A stretch of DNA of 64,000 bases from Nitrospira lenta. Its GTDB lineage: Bacteria; Nitrospirota; Nitrospiria; Nitrospirales; Nitrospiraceae. The translations under genes and the position numbers were made by a program. The stretch's first letter is position 1. Each line of letters starts with the position of its first letter. Below, one piece after another: positions 54,957 to 63,192 of this stretch. The stretch is from the NCBI GenBank assembly GCA_945865525.1, contig CAMBDY010000002.1, positions 1 to 64,000 on the forward strand. Reading direction: 5' to 3'. The notes under the pieces were generated by a model, which made no database searches, was not told the origin of the DNA, and saw only the letters and a list, made by a program, of their open reading frames with translations.

Positions 54957-55781
54957 CTACATCGCTTGGAGAAGACTGATTAAATAGCCGCCTTCAAGAA
55001 AGTCTTGATCCTTCGTCTGTGCATGCACATCCCGAATCACTGCCGATTCATAATACTGTGACGTGAGGAGCTTGAAAAACTTATGCGGCCTCAGATGAGC
55101 TTGTTTCGTGCTTAGAGACCCCTCTTCGAACAGTGTCGACAATTGGTCGAATCTGCCCAATTCGTGCCGGTCGCCCTGACAATAATCAACACGGACGCAT
55201 AGCCCTCCCTTCCGTAGTAGCAATCTCAGATTTCGCGACACTACTCGGCTCATAAACAATTGCTCGAAAAGCTCCGTAGCTTTCTTTCCTTTCTCCTGCT
55301 TCCTGGCGAGCAACCAGGCCAGGTCCCGATCTTCCTGAAAGAGCCTCTGAAAAGGGCATCGCCCGCTGGCTGGGGACAGCATATTGGGAAAAGTAAAGAC
55401 AATTATGTCCGCCTTCACGGCGGGAGTAGAGAAATCTGGCAATGTCGCACAGCGAAATTTAATGCCCGCGGAGTGTTTCTTCCGTTTGGCACGGGCCCAG
55501 GCTTCCGCGTCGCGCAGCATCACCTGCGACCCGTCAATACCGAGAAACGTCCAGCCCGGCAATGCATCGACTAGGCGCTTCATAATGCGACCGGTACCGC
55601 ATCCATAATCGATGATCAAGCCGCTATTCTTCTTTGCGCACCGAACCACATGGCTCGCAATGTTTTTATAGGCGACCGCATGAGCCTTATTACGCGTCTG
55701 ATCAACCCACCATTGGCCAACCGTTCGGTTATAGGCTCCAACGCCTGCAGATAAGGTTTTCGTGAAATTAATCTGTGACAT
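54957..55781 (-). CDS. SAM-dependent class I methyltransferase
   Basis: About 274 aa. Motif I is IIDYGCGTGRIMKRL (about 56-70), followed by FLGIDGSQVML (motif II with acidic Asp) and ADIIVFTFPNMLSPASGR at the motif IV position. The C-terminal half is helical and charged (RKQEKGKKATELFEQLFMSR). The FPNML segment hints at small-molecule or N-methylation, but the substrate cannot be told. The start ATG 55781 has GGAG 5 bases upstream; an earlier frame would add 8 residues. Confidence 0.8.
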   Translation of the reverse strand: MSQINFTKTLSAGVGAYNRTVGQWWVDQTRNKAHAVAYKNIASHVVRCAKKNSGLIIDYGCGTGRIMKRLVDALPGWTFLGIDGSQVMLRDAEAWARAKRKKHSAGIKFRCATLPDFSTPAVKADIIVFTFPNMLSPASGRCPFQRLFQEDRDLAWLLARKQEKGKKATELFEQLFMSRVVSRNLRLLLRKGGLCVRVDYCQGDRHELGRFDQLSTLFEEGSLSTKQAHLRPHKFFKLLTSQYYESAVIRDVHAQTKDQDFLEGGYLISLLQAM

Positions 55782-56161
55782 AAGTCTCCACGTACCAGGA
55801 ACCATTCAGCAGGATGCTAAAACAGCCGATGGGTGTAATGCGCTGGCAATCGCTGACCAAAAGGTGGCGTGCCCATCCTAATTTGTGGCTGCAGCAATCA
55901 GACCTTCGGCACCCTTCCACTTTTCACAAGCGAAATTTCGTGATTGCAAAACAACGCAGGCGTGGTCGTTGCTGAATTTACACCTTGGCGGGCGAACATG
56001 GCCGGAACTGATGGCCTCTCACTGCACGGGGCCAACACGAACCTTCTCCTCACACCTCCCAATGCAGTTGCCACACTACCTTCAGTGCGTGCATTGAGCG
56101 CACATTCTTCTCGTAGGCGTTCCGGGAGCATCGAGACCGTATCCGTGACCTCGCTACTCTG
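55782..56161. other. Intergenic stretch without a visible gene
   Basis: 380 bases. The plus-strand frames at 55885 and 55944 continue antisense into the TPM gene and are Pro/Ser-rich shadows; the minus-strand frame 55898-56131 has no motif or ribosome site. I see no hairpin strong enough for a terminator and no RNA gene. The methyltransferase promoter must lie near 55790-55850. Confidence 0.4.
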
Positions 56162-56890
56162 CTACCTCCAACCGTCCGGCCCCGTTCCTCCACTGAATCC
56201 ACCGAAATTCCCCCCGAATCCCCCCTGCCCCGTTCCCCAATACTCATTTTTTTGAATTCGCGTGTAGGGATGCCGGAGGTCCGGGCGGCTGATCCACCAG
56301 AAGAAGGAAATGGCCCCGATACTGGTAAAAAGTGTGATCCAGAAACCAACGCCTTTGAAATGCGTCTTCGAGAGTGTGCCAACACGGATATTTTGCGCAG
56401 GAGCGGCTAACGAAACGACCGTGCGATACAAGGCTTCGCCAAAAGAGCCGGCATCGATCAAGGGCTGCAGATACTCGTGTCCCACTTGATTCATCACCAC
56501 AGGAGTAATCACCGGGAGCATCTGCCGGCCCAGCGTGATGGCCGCCTGCCGTTCCTCCACTGCGATCAGCACCAGCACGCCATGCTCTTGCTGTGTGGAT
56601 CCGATGCCCCACTTGGCATAGAGGGCTGTGGCATATTCGTTGACCGTTCCGAAAGGTTTAATACTCGGGACCGTCACCACGACCATTTCTACACCCGTCT
56701 TCCGTTCAAGGTCCTGGACGACGGATCGGATCCGCTCTCTCCAGGCCCCATCAATCACCCGCGCATGGTCACTCACATAACCGCGCGGATCCGGCAACTG
56801 GATCTGCGGCCGGTCGTATGAAATCGCCTGCGCACGCCCCGCAGCAAGAACAAGACCGAGGGTCATCACTAGGACAATAATCTTCGTCAT
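56162..56890 (-). CDS. TPM-domain (YgcG-like) membrane protein
   Basis: 242 aa. Signal peptide (1-22, ending GRAQA), then a TPM domain (about 35-150) with DPRGYVSDHARVIDG, KTGVEMVVVTVPSIKPF and LVLIAVEERQAAITLGR, one transmembrane segment (about 187-203, FWITLFTSIGAISFFWW) and a short Gly-rich tail (GGFGGNFGGFSGG). TPM proteins face the periplasm; some have phosphatase activity and others assist photosystem or membrane-protein repair. The downstream gene overlaps by ATGA, so the two are coupled. A LemA partner, common elsewhere, is not seen. Confidence 0.88.
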   Translation of the reverse strand: MTKIIVLVMTLGLVLAAGRAQAISYDRPQIQLPDPRGYVSDHARVIDGAWRERIRSVVQDLERKTGVEMVVVTVPSIKPFGTVNEYATALYAKWGIGSTQQEHGVLVLIAVEERQAAITLGRQMLPVITPVVMNQVGHEYLQPLIDAGSFGEALYRTVVSLAAPAQNIRVGTLSKTHFKGVGFWITLFTSIGAISFFWWISRPDLRHPYTRIQKNEYWGTGQGGFGGNFGGFSGGTGPDGWR

Positions 56891-57645
56891 TGCGGGCCTA
56901 CCTGCGATAATTGTTGGACTGCGCGAGTGAGCTGCGTCATGGCGTGCAGATAGCGGTCGAAGAGACGAGGAACTTCGCTTGGGCCGGGAGTAATTTGACC
57001 CCGCTTAAGTAGCCAGGCGTCCGAGAGTCCTTGCAGATCCAACTTTAGCTGTGTAGCTATGTCTGTGATCACGGCATCGGACTGAGCCAGAACAGGCCGA
57101 CCCAGGAGCCGTTGGACCCCCCGCAGAAGCGGAATTGTTGACGTGAGCGAGAGGGGGAGCAGAATCGTTGTGGCATCGTCGGCCCCTCCCCCTTCGACGT
57201 AACGCTGCCGCAGACGGAGCAGATTGCCTGTGAGGCCCTGTACCACGGCTTCTCGCAACCGGTTGGTTGGCACCTGAAACCCAATGAAGGGATCACGCCC
57301 TCCCAGAACTTGATGTTGCTCCTGGATTTCCAAAAGCTCCAAGGGGAAAACCGCGGCCGAGGCACGCAATTCTTCTTCCGTCAAAAAGAGCGGGACCAGA
57401 ATCTTCTCCTTACTCCATTTGCGATGTAAGGCGCTATACTGCTTCAAGAGGGCACTGTCATAGGCGCCCACGAGAAGCAGAATATTCAAATTGGACCGGC
57501 CAAGAAGAAATTCCCCTCGAACCGCGCTCCCATAGAGCAGTAGCCCTTTCAACTGTTCCCCTAAGACTTCTTTGACATCTCTCGTATAGGTCTGCAACAG
57601 CTTCTGGGTTTCACCAGGCAATCCCTCGATCGCTCGTTCAGTCAT
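56887..57645 (-). CDS. Nucleotidyltransferase-fold protein with degenerate active site
   Basis: About 252 aa. Residues ~33-55 read LKGLLLYGSAVRGEFLLGR then SNLNILLLV. In active nucleotidyltransferases the second part is SDxDLxV; here both Asp are replaced by Asn/Leu-type residues, so metal binding and catalysis are probably lost. The rest is helical with RLRQRYVEGGG and a long C-terminal helix pair. This gene lies upstream and its stop overlaps the TPM gene start by 4 bases. ATG 57645 has GGGAGG 8 bases before it; a TTG one codon earlier is possible. The function is unknown; a binding or regulatory role for the TPM partner is inference. Confidence 0.7.
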   Translation of the reverse strand: MTERAIEGLPGETQKLLQTYTRDVKEVLGEQLKGLLLYGSAVRGEFLLGRSNLNILLLVGAYDSALLKQYSALHRKWSKEKILVPLFLTEEELRASAAVFPLELLEIQEQHQVLGGRDPFIGFQVPTNRLREAVVQGLTGNLLRLRQRYVEGGGADDATTILLPLSLTSTIPLLRGVQRLLGRPVLAQSDAVITDIATQLKLDLQGLSDAWLLKRGQITPGPSEVPRLFDRYLHAMTQLTRAVQQLSQVGPQ

Positions 57646-57687
57646 CAACTATTCCTCCCGACGACTTCGGATATGGAGTTTTTTGCT

Positions 57688-58938
57688 TCAGCGAAAATCT
57701 GGCAGGAACCCTGCAGCAATGACACGGTCGATCAGATCGAATGGAGCCGTCGGCCGCAATCCCGCCGTGGTGCAGAGGACCTGATAGCGCAACCGCTCGT
57801 TCTGGTCCAGTGTCTGAAAGACACGATCGCGCATGAAGGCCACCACCGGATTGCCCGTATTCCAAAAGAACACTTGCTGGTCTGCCAGTCGCTGTAACAT
57901 TGTAACATGCGGCCGCCTGGCCCTCTCGAACTCTTTTAGCCTGAGAGCTGAATAGTCTCGATCGGCCAAACAGCCTGGCAACAGATCGGCAAGGGCTACG
58001 GCATCAACCATCGCCTGCATCCGCCCCTGCGAGGCATGCGGGTTCATCGCATGGGCTGCGTCTCCGATCAGGACTGCTCCGTCCGCCACCCAAGTCGGAG
58101 TCCGCACTCGCCCAGTCGGCATATAGGCGGTCTGGCACCAATCGCTTAATCGACGAAACAGACTGGCAAACTGCGGAGCAGTCTCCGTCCAGGCGCGCTG
58201 GAGCGCGGGAATACCCCGCTGTCTCACGGCCTCCATCGAGCCGCTGGGGATCATGTGGAAGAGATATACCTTGTTCCCCGTTGCGGGAAATAGGCCCAGA
58301 ATCGTTTTGTGCCCGACATAATAGAAGGATTCTGACACCGGCTCATCTGATTCGAGAATCGCAATGAGGTAGCCGTCCGGGTAGAGATGTAGATCGGCGG
58401 GAATCTGCAGGGCCTCGCGCACTTTCGAGAAGGCTCCATCGGCGCCGACTACAATCTTGGCGCGGATCTGCCTCGTCCCTTCCGGCCCTGTCGTGGAGAG
58501 CCCCACCACCTGGTTGCCCTCGCGCAGCAAACCATCGAAGGACGTGCCGTAGCGTAGGGCGACGCTTTGCTGCTGCTGCACCGCTGCGACAATGGCCTGG
58601 TGGGCCACGTTCGGCAATGTCACGATGGCGCGATTATAGGGAGCAGGCAGGTCGCCATAGTCGATGCTGCAGAGGCGCATGCCACCGGCTCGACAGAAAT
58701 GAAAGTGCCGCACGGATCTCGTGGCCTCGGCTGGCAAGGATTGCAAGATGCCCAGGCGCTCGAGAACTCGTTGTCCATTCGGCTGGAGGATTTCCCCCCT
58801 CAATCCGTGGGTCGGGCCGGTCGCCTGATCCAAAACGACCGTGCTGATCCCCTGTTTGGCCAAGGCCAGGGCCAGGACAGCTCCGCCTCCCCCCGCCCCC
58901 ACTACTGCGACATCGGTCTCTTCTCGTATATCTACCAT
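57688..58938 (-). CDS. FAD-dependent monooxygenase, PHBH/UbiH-like
   Basis: About 416 aa group A flavoprotein. GxGxxG-like VVGAGGGGAVLALALA (about 12-27), the DG motif ADGAFSKVREAL (about 167-178), and VLIGDAAHAMNPHASQGRMQAMVDAVALADLL (the GD motif with a variant tail, about 291-322, quoted in parts as GDAAHAMNP and SQGRMQAMVDA). The family hydroxylates aromatic or polyprenyl substrates; the late SQG replaces the usual GQGxN. Candidate roles include quinone, cofactor or secondary-metabolite hydroxylation; the neighbours do not help. ATG 58938 was chosen over an upstream start that would add 16 residues. Confidence 0.82.
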   Translation of the reverse strand: MVDIREETDVAVVGAGGGGAVLALALAKQGISTVVLDQATGPTHGLRGEILQPNGQRVLERLGILQSLPAEATRSVRHFHFCRAGGMRLCSIDYGDLPAPYNRAIVTLPNVAHQAIVAAVQQQQSVALRYGTSFDGLLREGNQVVGLSTTGPEGTRQIRAKIVVGADGAFSKVREALQIPADLHLYPDGYLIAILESDEPVSESFYYVGHKTILGLFPATGNKVYLFHMIPSGSMEAVRQRGIPALQRAWTETAPQFASLFRRLSDWCQTAYMPTGRVRTPTWVADGAVLIGDAAHAMNPHASQGRMQAMVDAVALADLLPGCLADRDYSALRLKEFERARRPHVTMLQRLADQQVFFWNTGNPVVAFMRDRVFQTLDQNERLRYQVLCTTAGLRPTAPFDLIDRVIAAGFLPDFR

Positions 58939-59086
58939 GCTGTTCAACTCGCATCTCAGAGGCGATCGCGACTGTGACGATTCCACATTACCAGAAACTT
59001 CTGACGGGCTTTGACGCTGATCACGTGATCAGTCATGACATCCAATCGGTCGCGCTCCTAGAGTGAGCTGGGACATCCGCGCGGTA

Positions 59087-59464
59087 TTAGTCGAGCTCGA
59101 ACAACATCTTGAAATGCTCGTCCGTGGCCTCCCAGGCCTGGGGAGCTTCAGTGGCAAGCCAATTCTGCAAGAACTGCTTTTGGCCTAACGTGAGCAACTG
59201 TTTGATTTGGTGTGTCCGGCCTTGGAGGGGCTGAAGAAAACCGACCCGTTTGGCGAAATCCAAGGTCGCCGTGCGGACGTACATGTTGGTGAAGGCCGTC
59301 GGCGTCTCGTCCTCCCCCTCGCCTTGAATCCAAACCGATAAAAACTTCTCCAGCTGGAGTCCAGCGCTGTCCATGGCAGGGTCGGTATCGTGAAACAGCT
59401 GGTTTTCTGATTCTTTAAGCGGAATGGCCTCAGTGGACCGGAACATAAAATTGCGTTTCCACAT
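59087..59464 (-). CDS. Small cytosolic protein, unknown
   Basis: 125 aa, rich in Gln and aromatic residues with an acidic middle (IQGEGEDETPTAF) and a helical C-terminal half (HQIKQLLTLGQKQFLQNWLATE). No signal peptide, Cys or metal motif. GGAGC precedes the ATG at standard spacing. No family recognised. It is divergent from the sulfur-carrier cluster and separated from it by 150 bases. Confidence 0.55.
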   Translation of the reverse strand: MWKRNFMFRSTEAIPLKESENQLFHDTDPAMDSAGLQLEKFLSVWIQGEGEDETPTAFTNMYVRTATLDFAKRVGFLQPLQGRTHQIKQLLTLGQKQFLQNWLATEAPQAWEATDEHFKMLFELD

Positions 59465-59544
59465 GCAATTGCTCCTCTAAAAAACGGCATAGTGGCGGCC
59501 TCGCACGGACAAAGTCAAGCCGCGAGGTGGCTAGCTTCGTTACC

Positions 59545-59574
59545 TTGACAAGGACACAGTCGCTTTGATAACAT
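59545..59574 (+). promoter_or_regulatory. Sigma70 promoter of the sulfur-carrier cluster
   Basis: Consensus TTGACA (59545-59550), 18-base spacer, TAACAT (59569-59574), 40 bases before the ATG of the ThiS-like gene. I found no TPP riboswitch between them, which argues against thiamine regulation of this operon. Confidence 0.65.
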
Positions 59575-59613
59575 GTTGAAATTGTTTAATGTCTTGGCTA
59601 TCTTAGGAGCTTC

Positions 59614-59814
59614 ATGCAGGTCAAAATCAATGGCAAAGCAGAAGAGATTTCTGGCGGAACCGTCCTCGACCTCCTACAGGCCAAAAAGATCGAACCACAA
59701 ATGGTTGCCGTCGAAGTGAACGATACCATGTTGGACCGGGATCATCTCGCCTCCACCAGCCTGAACGACGGTGACCGGGTCGAGTTCTTGTTTTATATGG
59801 GAGGTGGCCGGTGA
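59614..59814 (+). CDS. ThiS-like sulfur carrier protein with C-terminal GGGR
   Basis: 66 aa beta-grasp protein: MQVKINGKAEEI, LDLLQAKKIEPQMVAVEVNDT and DGDRVEFLFYMGGGR. Carriers of this family work with a C-terminal Gly-Gly that an E1 adenylates and thiocarboxylates. Here one Arg follows the glycines, so either a protease must remove it or this carrier is stored inactive. TAGGAG precedes the ATG. Its stop overlaps the GTG start of the cysteine synthase gene. Without a TPP riboswitch or thiG, cysteine rather than thiazole synthesis is the more likely role, an inference. Confidence 0.85.
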   Translation: MQVKINGKAEEISGGTVLDLLQAKKIEPQMVAVEVNDTMLDRDHLASTSLNDGDRVEFLFYMGGGR

Positions 59815-60740
59815 CCCTGCAACTGCACAAAGACATTACGGAACTCATCGGACGGACGCCCTTGGTTCGCCTGAACCGACTGTCCCCGGCAGGCGGAGCC
59901 ACGATCTACGGGAAGGCCGAATTCTTCAATCCTGGCGGAAGCATTAAGGACCGGATTTGCCTCAACATGATCAACGAGGCGGAACGATTGGGCCACTTGA
60001 AGCCGGGTGGTACCATCGTCGAGCCGACGAGCGGGAACACCGGAATCGGACTGGCCTTGGTCTCAGCGGTTCGTGGCTATAAGCTGATCCTCGTGATGCC
60101 AGAAAGCATGAGCATGGAGCGGGCCAGCCTCTTGTCGTCCTACGGCGCGCAACTGGTCTTGACGCCGGCCTGGGAAGGGATGAAGGGCGCGATTCGCGAG
60201 GCGGAAAGCATCATCACGCAGAATCCCTCGTATTTCATGCCGAATCAGTTTTCGAACCCGGCCAATCCGGCCATGCATAAGAAGACCACGGCAATTGAAA
60301 TTCTGGAATCGCTCGATGGAAAAATCGATGCTTTCGTGGTGGCAGTCGGCACGGGCGGCACCATTACTGGCTGCGGGGAATTATTTAAGGAACGAAATCC
60401 CAACGTGAAGATCATTGCGGTAGAACCAACCGGATCACCGGTCTTATCGGGCGGAGAACCTGGCCCCCACAAGATTCAGGGCATCGGCTCGGGGTTCATC
60501 CCGAAAGTATTGAATCGGGCCATCTTGGATCGCGTGATCACGGTAACCGACGATGAAGCCTATCAAACAGCCAAGCAGCTATCGAAAAAGGAAGGCCTCC
60601 TAGTAGGCATCTCCGCCGGCGCCAACGTGTTTGCCGCGCAGAAAGTGGCCCAGGAACTCGGACCAGACAAGAACGTCGTCACCATCCTCTGCGATACCGG
60701 GGAGCGATACATCAGTATCGAGAAGTATTTTAATATTTAG
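59811..60740 (+). CDS. Cysteine synthase, CysK/CysM family
   Basis: 309 aa fold-type II PLP enzyme. PLP lysine in NPGGSIKDR (Lys46), TSGNTGIG (about 73-80), and GTGGTITGCGELF (about 177-189), the phosphate-binding loop. It replaces the acetyl or phosphate group of activated serine with sulfide or protein thiocarboxylate. Fusion-like packing with a ThiS-type carrier (stop/start overlap) resembles the CysO-CysM partnership, suggesting thiocarboxylate as sulfur donor. The extended C-terminal helix of CysM-type enzymes is not obvious. Start GTG. Confidence 0.9.
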   Translation: MTLQLHKDITELIGRTPLVRLNRLSPAGGATIYGKAEFFNPGGSIKDRICLNMINEAERLGHLKPGGTIVEPTSGNTGIGLALVSAVRGYKLILVMPESMSMERASLLSSYGAQLVLTPAWEGMKGAIREAESIITQNPSYFMPNQFSNPANPAMHKKTTAIEILESLDGKIDAFVVAVGTGGTITGCGELFKERNPNVKIIAVEPTGSPVLSGGEPGPHKIQGIGSGFIPKVLNRAILDRVITVTDDEAYQTAKQLSKKEGLLVGISAGANVFAAQKVAQELGPDKNVVTILCDTGERYISIEKYFNI

Positions 60741-60824
60741 TGGTGGGTAATGCGTCAATGCCGCCCGATGCGCTCCCGATCCCTTCACGAATCATCATAG
60801 GCCACTGATTACACATCACGAGTT

Positions 60825-61637
60825 ATGGAATTTACCGAAAGTCAAATATCGCGCTATAGCCGACACATTCTCCTGCCGGAGGTGGGTGGCAAAGGGCAAA
60901 AGAAGATCGCCAAGGCCAAGATTCTCCTGGTCGGGGCGGGAGGCCTTGGTTCGCCTGCCGCGCTCTATTTGGCGGCAGCCGGAGTCGGCCACATCGGCCT
61001 CATCGATAGCGACGTAGTCGATCTAAGCAATCTGCAACGCCAGGTCCTGCACCACACGTCGGATGTCGGACGGCCCAAGGTCCTCTCGGGTAAAGAAAAG
61101 ATTCAGCGGTTGAACCCCGACGTCCAGGTCACGATGTACGAAGAGCGGCTGACGGCTGGCAATGCCCTGAAGATCATCAGCGACTACGACGTCGTCATCG
61201 ACGGAGTCGATAACTTTCCGGCGAAGTTCCTGATCAACGACGCCTGTTTCTTTGCTGGCAAGCCACTCATCCATGGCGGCATCTTGCGCTTCGACGGACG
61301 GGTAACGACTATTGTGCCAAAGCAGTCAGCCTGCTATCGTTGCGTCTTCAAGACTCCGCCACCGGCAGGCCTGGTCGCCTCCTGCCAGGAGGCTGGTGTG
61401 ATCGGCGTATTGGCCGGCATCATTGGTACGATTCAAGCGACGGAAGCCTTAAAACTGATCCTCGGCATTGGACAGCCGCTCACGAACCGGCTCCTGGACT
61501 TCGATGCACGTAAGACGCTGTTCCGCGAGATCAACGTAAAACGTAATCCCGATTGTGCGCTCTGCGGGGCGCACCCGACAATTACCGAATTATTCGATGA
61601 CGGCGATCCGTTTGCTGGCTGTAGCGTCCAGCCATAA
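60825..61637 (+). CDS. moeB: ThiF/MoeB-family E1-like adenylyltransferase, copy 1
   Basis: 270 aa. ATP-binding GAGGLGSPAALYLAAAG (about 37-53), Arg finger in NLQRQVLH, Asp129 in DGVDNF, the zinc pairs Cys170/Cys173 (CYRC) and Cys244/Cys247 (CALC), and the catalytic/sulfur-transfer Cys187 in ASCQEAGV. It adenylates the C-terminal glycine of a sulfur carrier. It has no rhodanese domain. A close paralogue starts at 63516. The symbol is used in the family sense; the real client is probably one of the two carriers of this cluster. Confidence 0.9.
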   Translation: MEFTESQISRYSRHILLPEVGGKGQKKIAKAKILLVGAGGLGSPAALYLAAAGVGHIGLIDSDVVDLSNLQRQVLHHTSDVGRPKVLSGKEKIQRLNPDVQVTMYEERLTAGNALKIISDYDVVIDGVDNFPAKFLINDACFFAGKPLIHGGILRFDGRVTTIVPKQSACYRCVFKTPPPAGLVASCQEAGVIGVLAGIIGTIQATEALKLILGIGQPLTNRLLDFDARKTLFREINVKRNPDCALCGAHPTITELFDDGDPFAGCSVQP

Positions 61638-61670
61638 CCCTGTGATGTTGTGACGTAAGGTGGAGGCACC

Positions 61671-62921
61671 ATGGCAAAGATGAAAGCGCTGGTTTGTCGC
61701 GAGTGCGGCAAAGAATATCCAACTCAAGCGATCCACGTCTGCGAGATGTGCTTTGGCCCTCTCGAAGTGAAGTACAACTACGAGGAAATCAAAAAGAGTA
61801 TTTCCCGAAAGAAGATCCAGGACGGGCCATTGAGCATCTGGCGCTATGCCGATCTCCTACCCGTGGAGGGACCCAATTTTCTCGGTCCCCATGCTGGGAT
61901 GACGCCGCTGGTACGTGCGAAAAATCTCGGCGCCTTTCTCGGACTGGACGAGCTCTATATTAAGAACGACACGGTCAACCATCCCACCCTCTCGTTCAAA
62001 GATCGGGTTGTTGCGGTCGCTATCACCAGGGCACGCGAACTGGGATTTGAAACCATCGCCTGCGCCTCAACCGGCAACCTAGCAAATTCCGTCGCCGCCC
62101 ATGCGGCTGCAGCCGGCATGCGCGCTTACGTGTTCATTCCTAGTGATCTGGAAGCCGCCAAGGTGCTTGGCAACTTGATCTACAAGCCGAATGTGGTCGA
62201 GGTTGAAGGCAACTACGACGATGTCAATCGTCTCTGTAGCGAGATTGCCGGCGAGTATCCCTGGGCCTTCGTGAATATCAACATCCGGCCCTATTATGCA
62301 GAAGGCTCGAAAACGCTTGCCTACGAAACCGTGGAGCAACTCGGCTGGCGTACGCCGGATCAAGCGGTCATCCCGATGGCCTCCGGCTCGCTCCTGACCA
62401 AGATCTGGAAGGGCCTCCATGAGATGAAAACTCTGGGCCTGGTTGACGAGGTCCGCACGAGGGTCAACGGCGCGCAGGCTGAGGGCTGCTCTCCTATTTC
62501 GACAGCCTTCAAGGCAGGGCGTGATTTCTTTAAACCGGTGAAACCCAAGACTATCGCCAAGTCACTGGCCATCGGCAACCCGGCCGACGGCTACTATGCA
62601 CTCAAAGCAACTGCCGAGAGTAAGGGATCCATGGACATGGTGACAGACGAGGAAGTGGTTGAAGGAATCAAGCTGCTGGCGCAAACGGAAGGGATCTTTG
62701 CGGAGACGGCAGGTGGGGTCACCATCGGCGTGCTGCAGAAACTGGTCAAACAAGGCACAATCAAGAAAGGCGACGTCACAGTCGCCTATATCACCGGTAA
62801 CGGATTGAAGACGCAGGAAGCGGTGATCGATGCGGTTGGCAGGCCGCACCGCATTCAGCCGAGCCTCACGAGCTTCGAGAAAGCTTTTAAGATAGGGGGA
62901 AATGGTGGTGGTGCCGCATGA
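61671..62921 (+). CDS. thrC: Threonine synthase, zinc-ribbon type
   Basis: 416 aa PLP enzyme. An N-terminal zinc ribbon Cys9-X2-Cys12...Cys24-X2-Cys27 precedes the catalytic core with PLP lysine Lys110 (PTLSFKDR), ASTGNLANSVAAHAA and ITGNGLKTQEA. It forms threonine from O-phosphohomoserine. It overlaps the following MoaD-like gene by ATGA, so it is part of the sulfur-carrier operon. Because a phosphohomoserine-using enzyme is embedded among thiocarboxylate genes, a sulfhydrylase activity giving homocysteine is worth considering, but the family assignment is threonine synthase. AAGGTGGAGG precedes the ATG. Confidence 0.9.
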   Translation: MAKMKALVCRECGKEYPTQAIHVCEMCFGPLEVKYNYEEIKKSISRKKIQDGPLSIWRYADLLPVEGPNFLGPHAGMTPLVRAKNLGAFLGLDELYIKNDTVNHPTLSFKDRVVAVAITRARELGFETIACASTGNLANSVAAHAAAAGMRAYVFIPSDLEAAKVLGNLIYKPNVVEVEGNYDDVNRLCSEIAGEYPWAFVNINIRPYYAEGSKTLAYETVEQLGWRTPDQAVIPMASGSLLTKIWKGLHEMKTLGLVDEVRTRVNGAQAEGCSPISTAFKAGRDFFKPVKPKTIAKSLAIGNPADGYYALKATAESKGSMDMVTDEEVVEGIKLLAQTEGIFAETAGGVTIGVLQKLVKQGTIKKGDVTVAYITGNGLKTQEAVIDAVGRPHRIQPSLTSFEKAFKIGGNGGGAA

Positions 62922-63190
62922 TTAAAGTCCGCATTCCAACCCCACTCCGTCCTCTCACGAAGGGACTGGGAGAGGTCGAGACAGATGCCACGAGCATCAT
63001 GGCAATGATTGATACCTTGAATACCGCCCATCCTGGGATCAAGGATCGCCTCTGCGACGACACTGGGGAACTTCGCCGTTTCGTGAATATTTACGTCAAC
63101 GAGGAAGATATCCGCTTCCTTAAAGGCAAAGAGACCTCGCTCAAACACGGCGATGAAGTCTCAATTGTGCCAGCTATTGCAGGAGGCTAG
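62918..63190 (+). CDS. MoaD/CysO-like sulfur carrier protein ending Gly-Gly
   Basis: 90 aa beta-grasp. IKVRIPTPLRPLT, then a long helix region (SIMAMIDTLNTAHPGIKDRL), FVNIYVNEEDIRFLKG and the end VSIVPAIAGG. The terminal Gly-Gly is exposed, ready for adenylation. The size and FVNIYVNEEDIRFL block are closer to CysO than to the molybdopterin MoaD. Its start overlaps the thrC stop. It is the second carrier in the cluster. Confidence 0.9.
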   Translation: MIKVRIPTPLRPLTKGLGEVETDATSIMAMIDTLNTAHPGIKDRLCDDTGELRRFVNIYVNEEDIRFLKGKETSLKHGDEVSIVPAIAGG

Positions 63191-63192
63191 TC

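Noticed and set aside
55944-56255. Plus-strand 103-codon open frame
   Set aside because: Pro/Ser-rich shadow running antisense into the TPM gene; no ribosome site.
57645-57648. TTG start one codon before the nucleotidyltransferase-like ATG
   Set aside because: The ATG has better spacing to GGGAGG; the difference is a single residue.
59465-59613. TPP riboswitch upstream of the ThiS-like gene
   Set aside because: The CUGAGA and ACCUGAUCUGG blocks of a THI element are absent; the same was true upstream of thiE.
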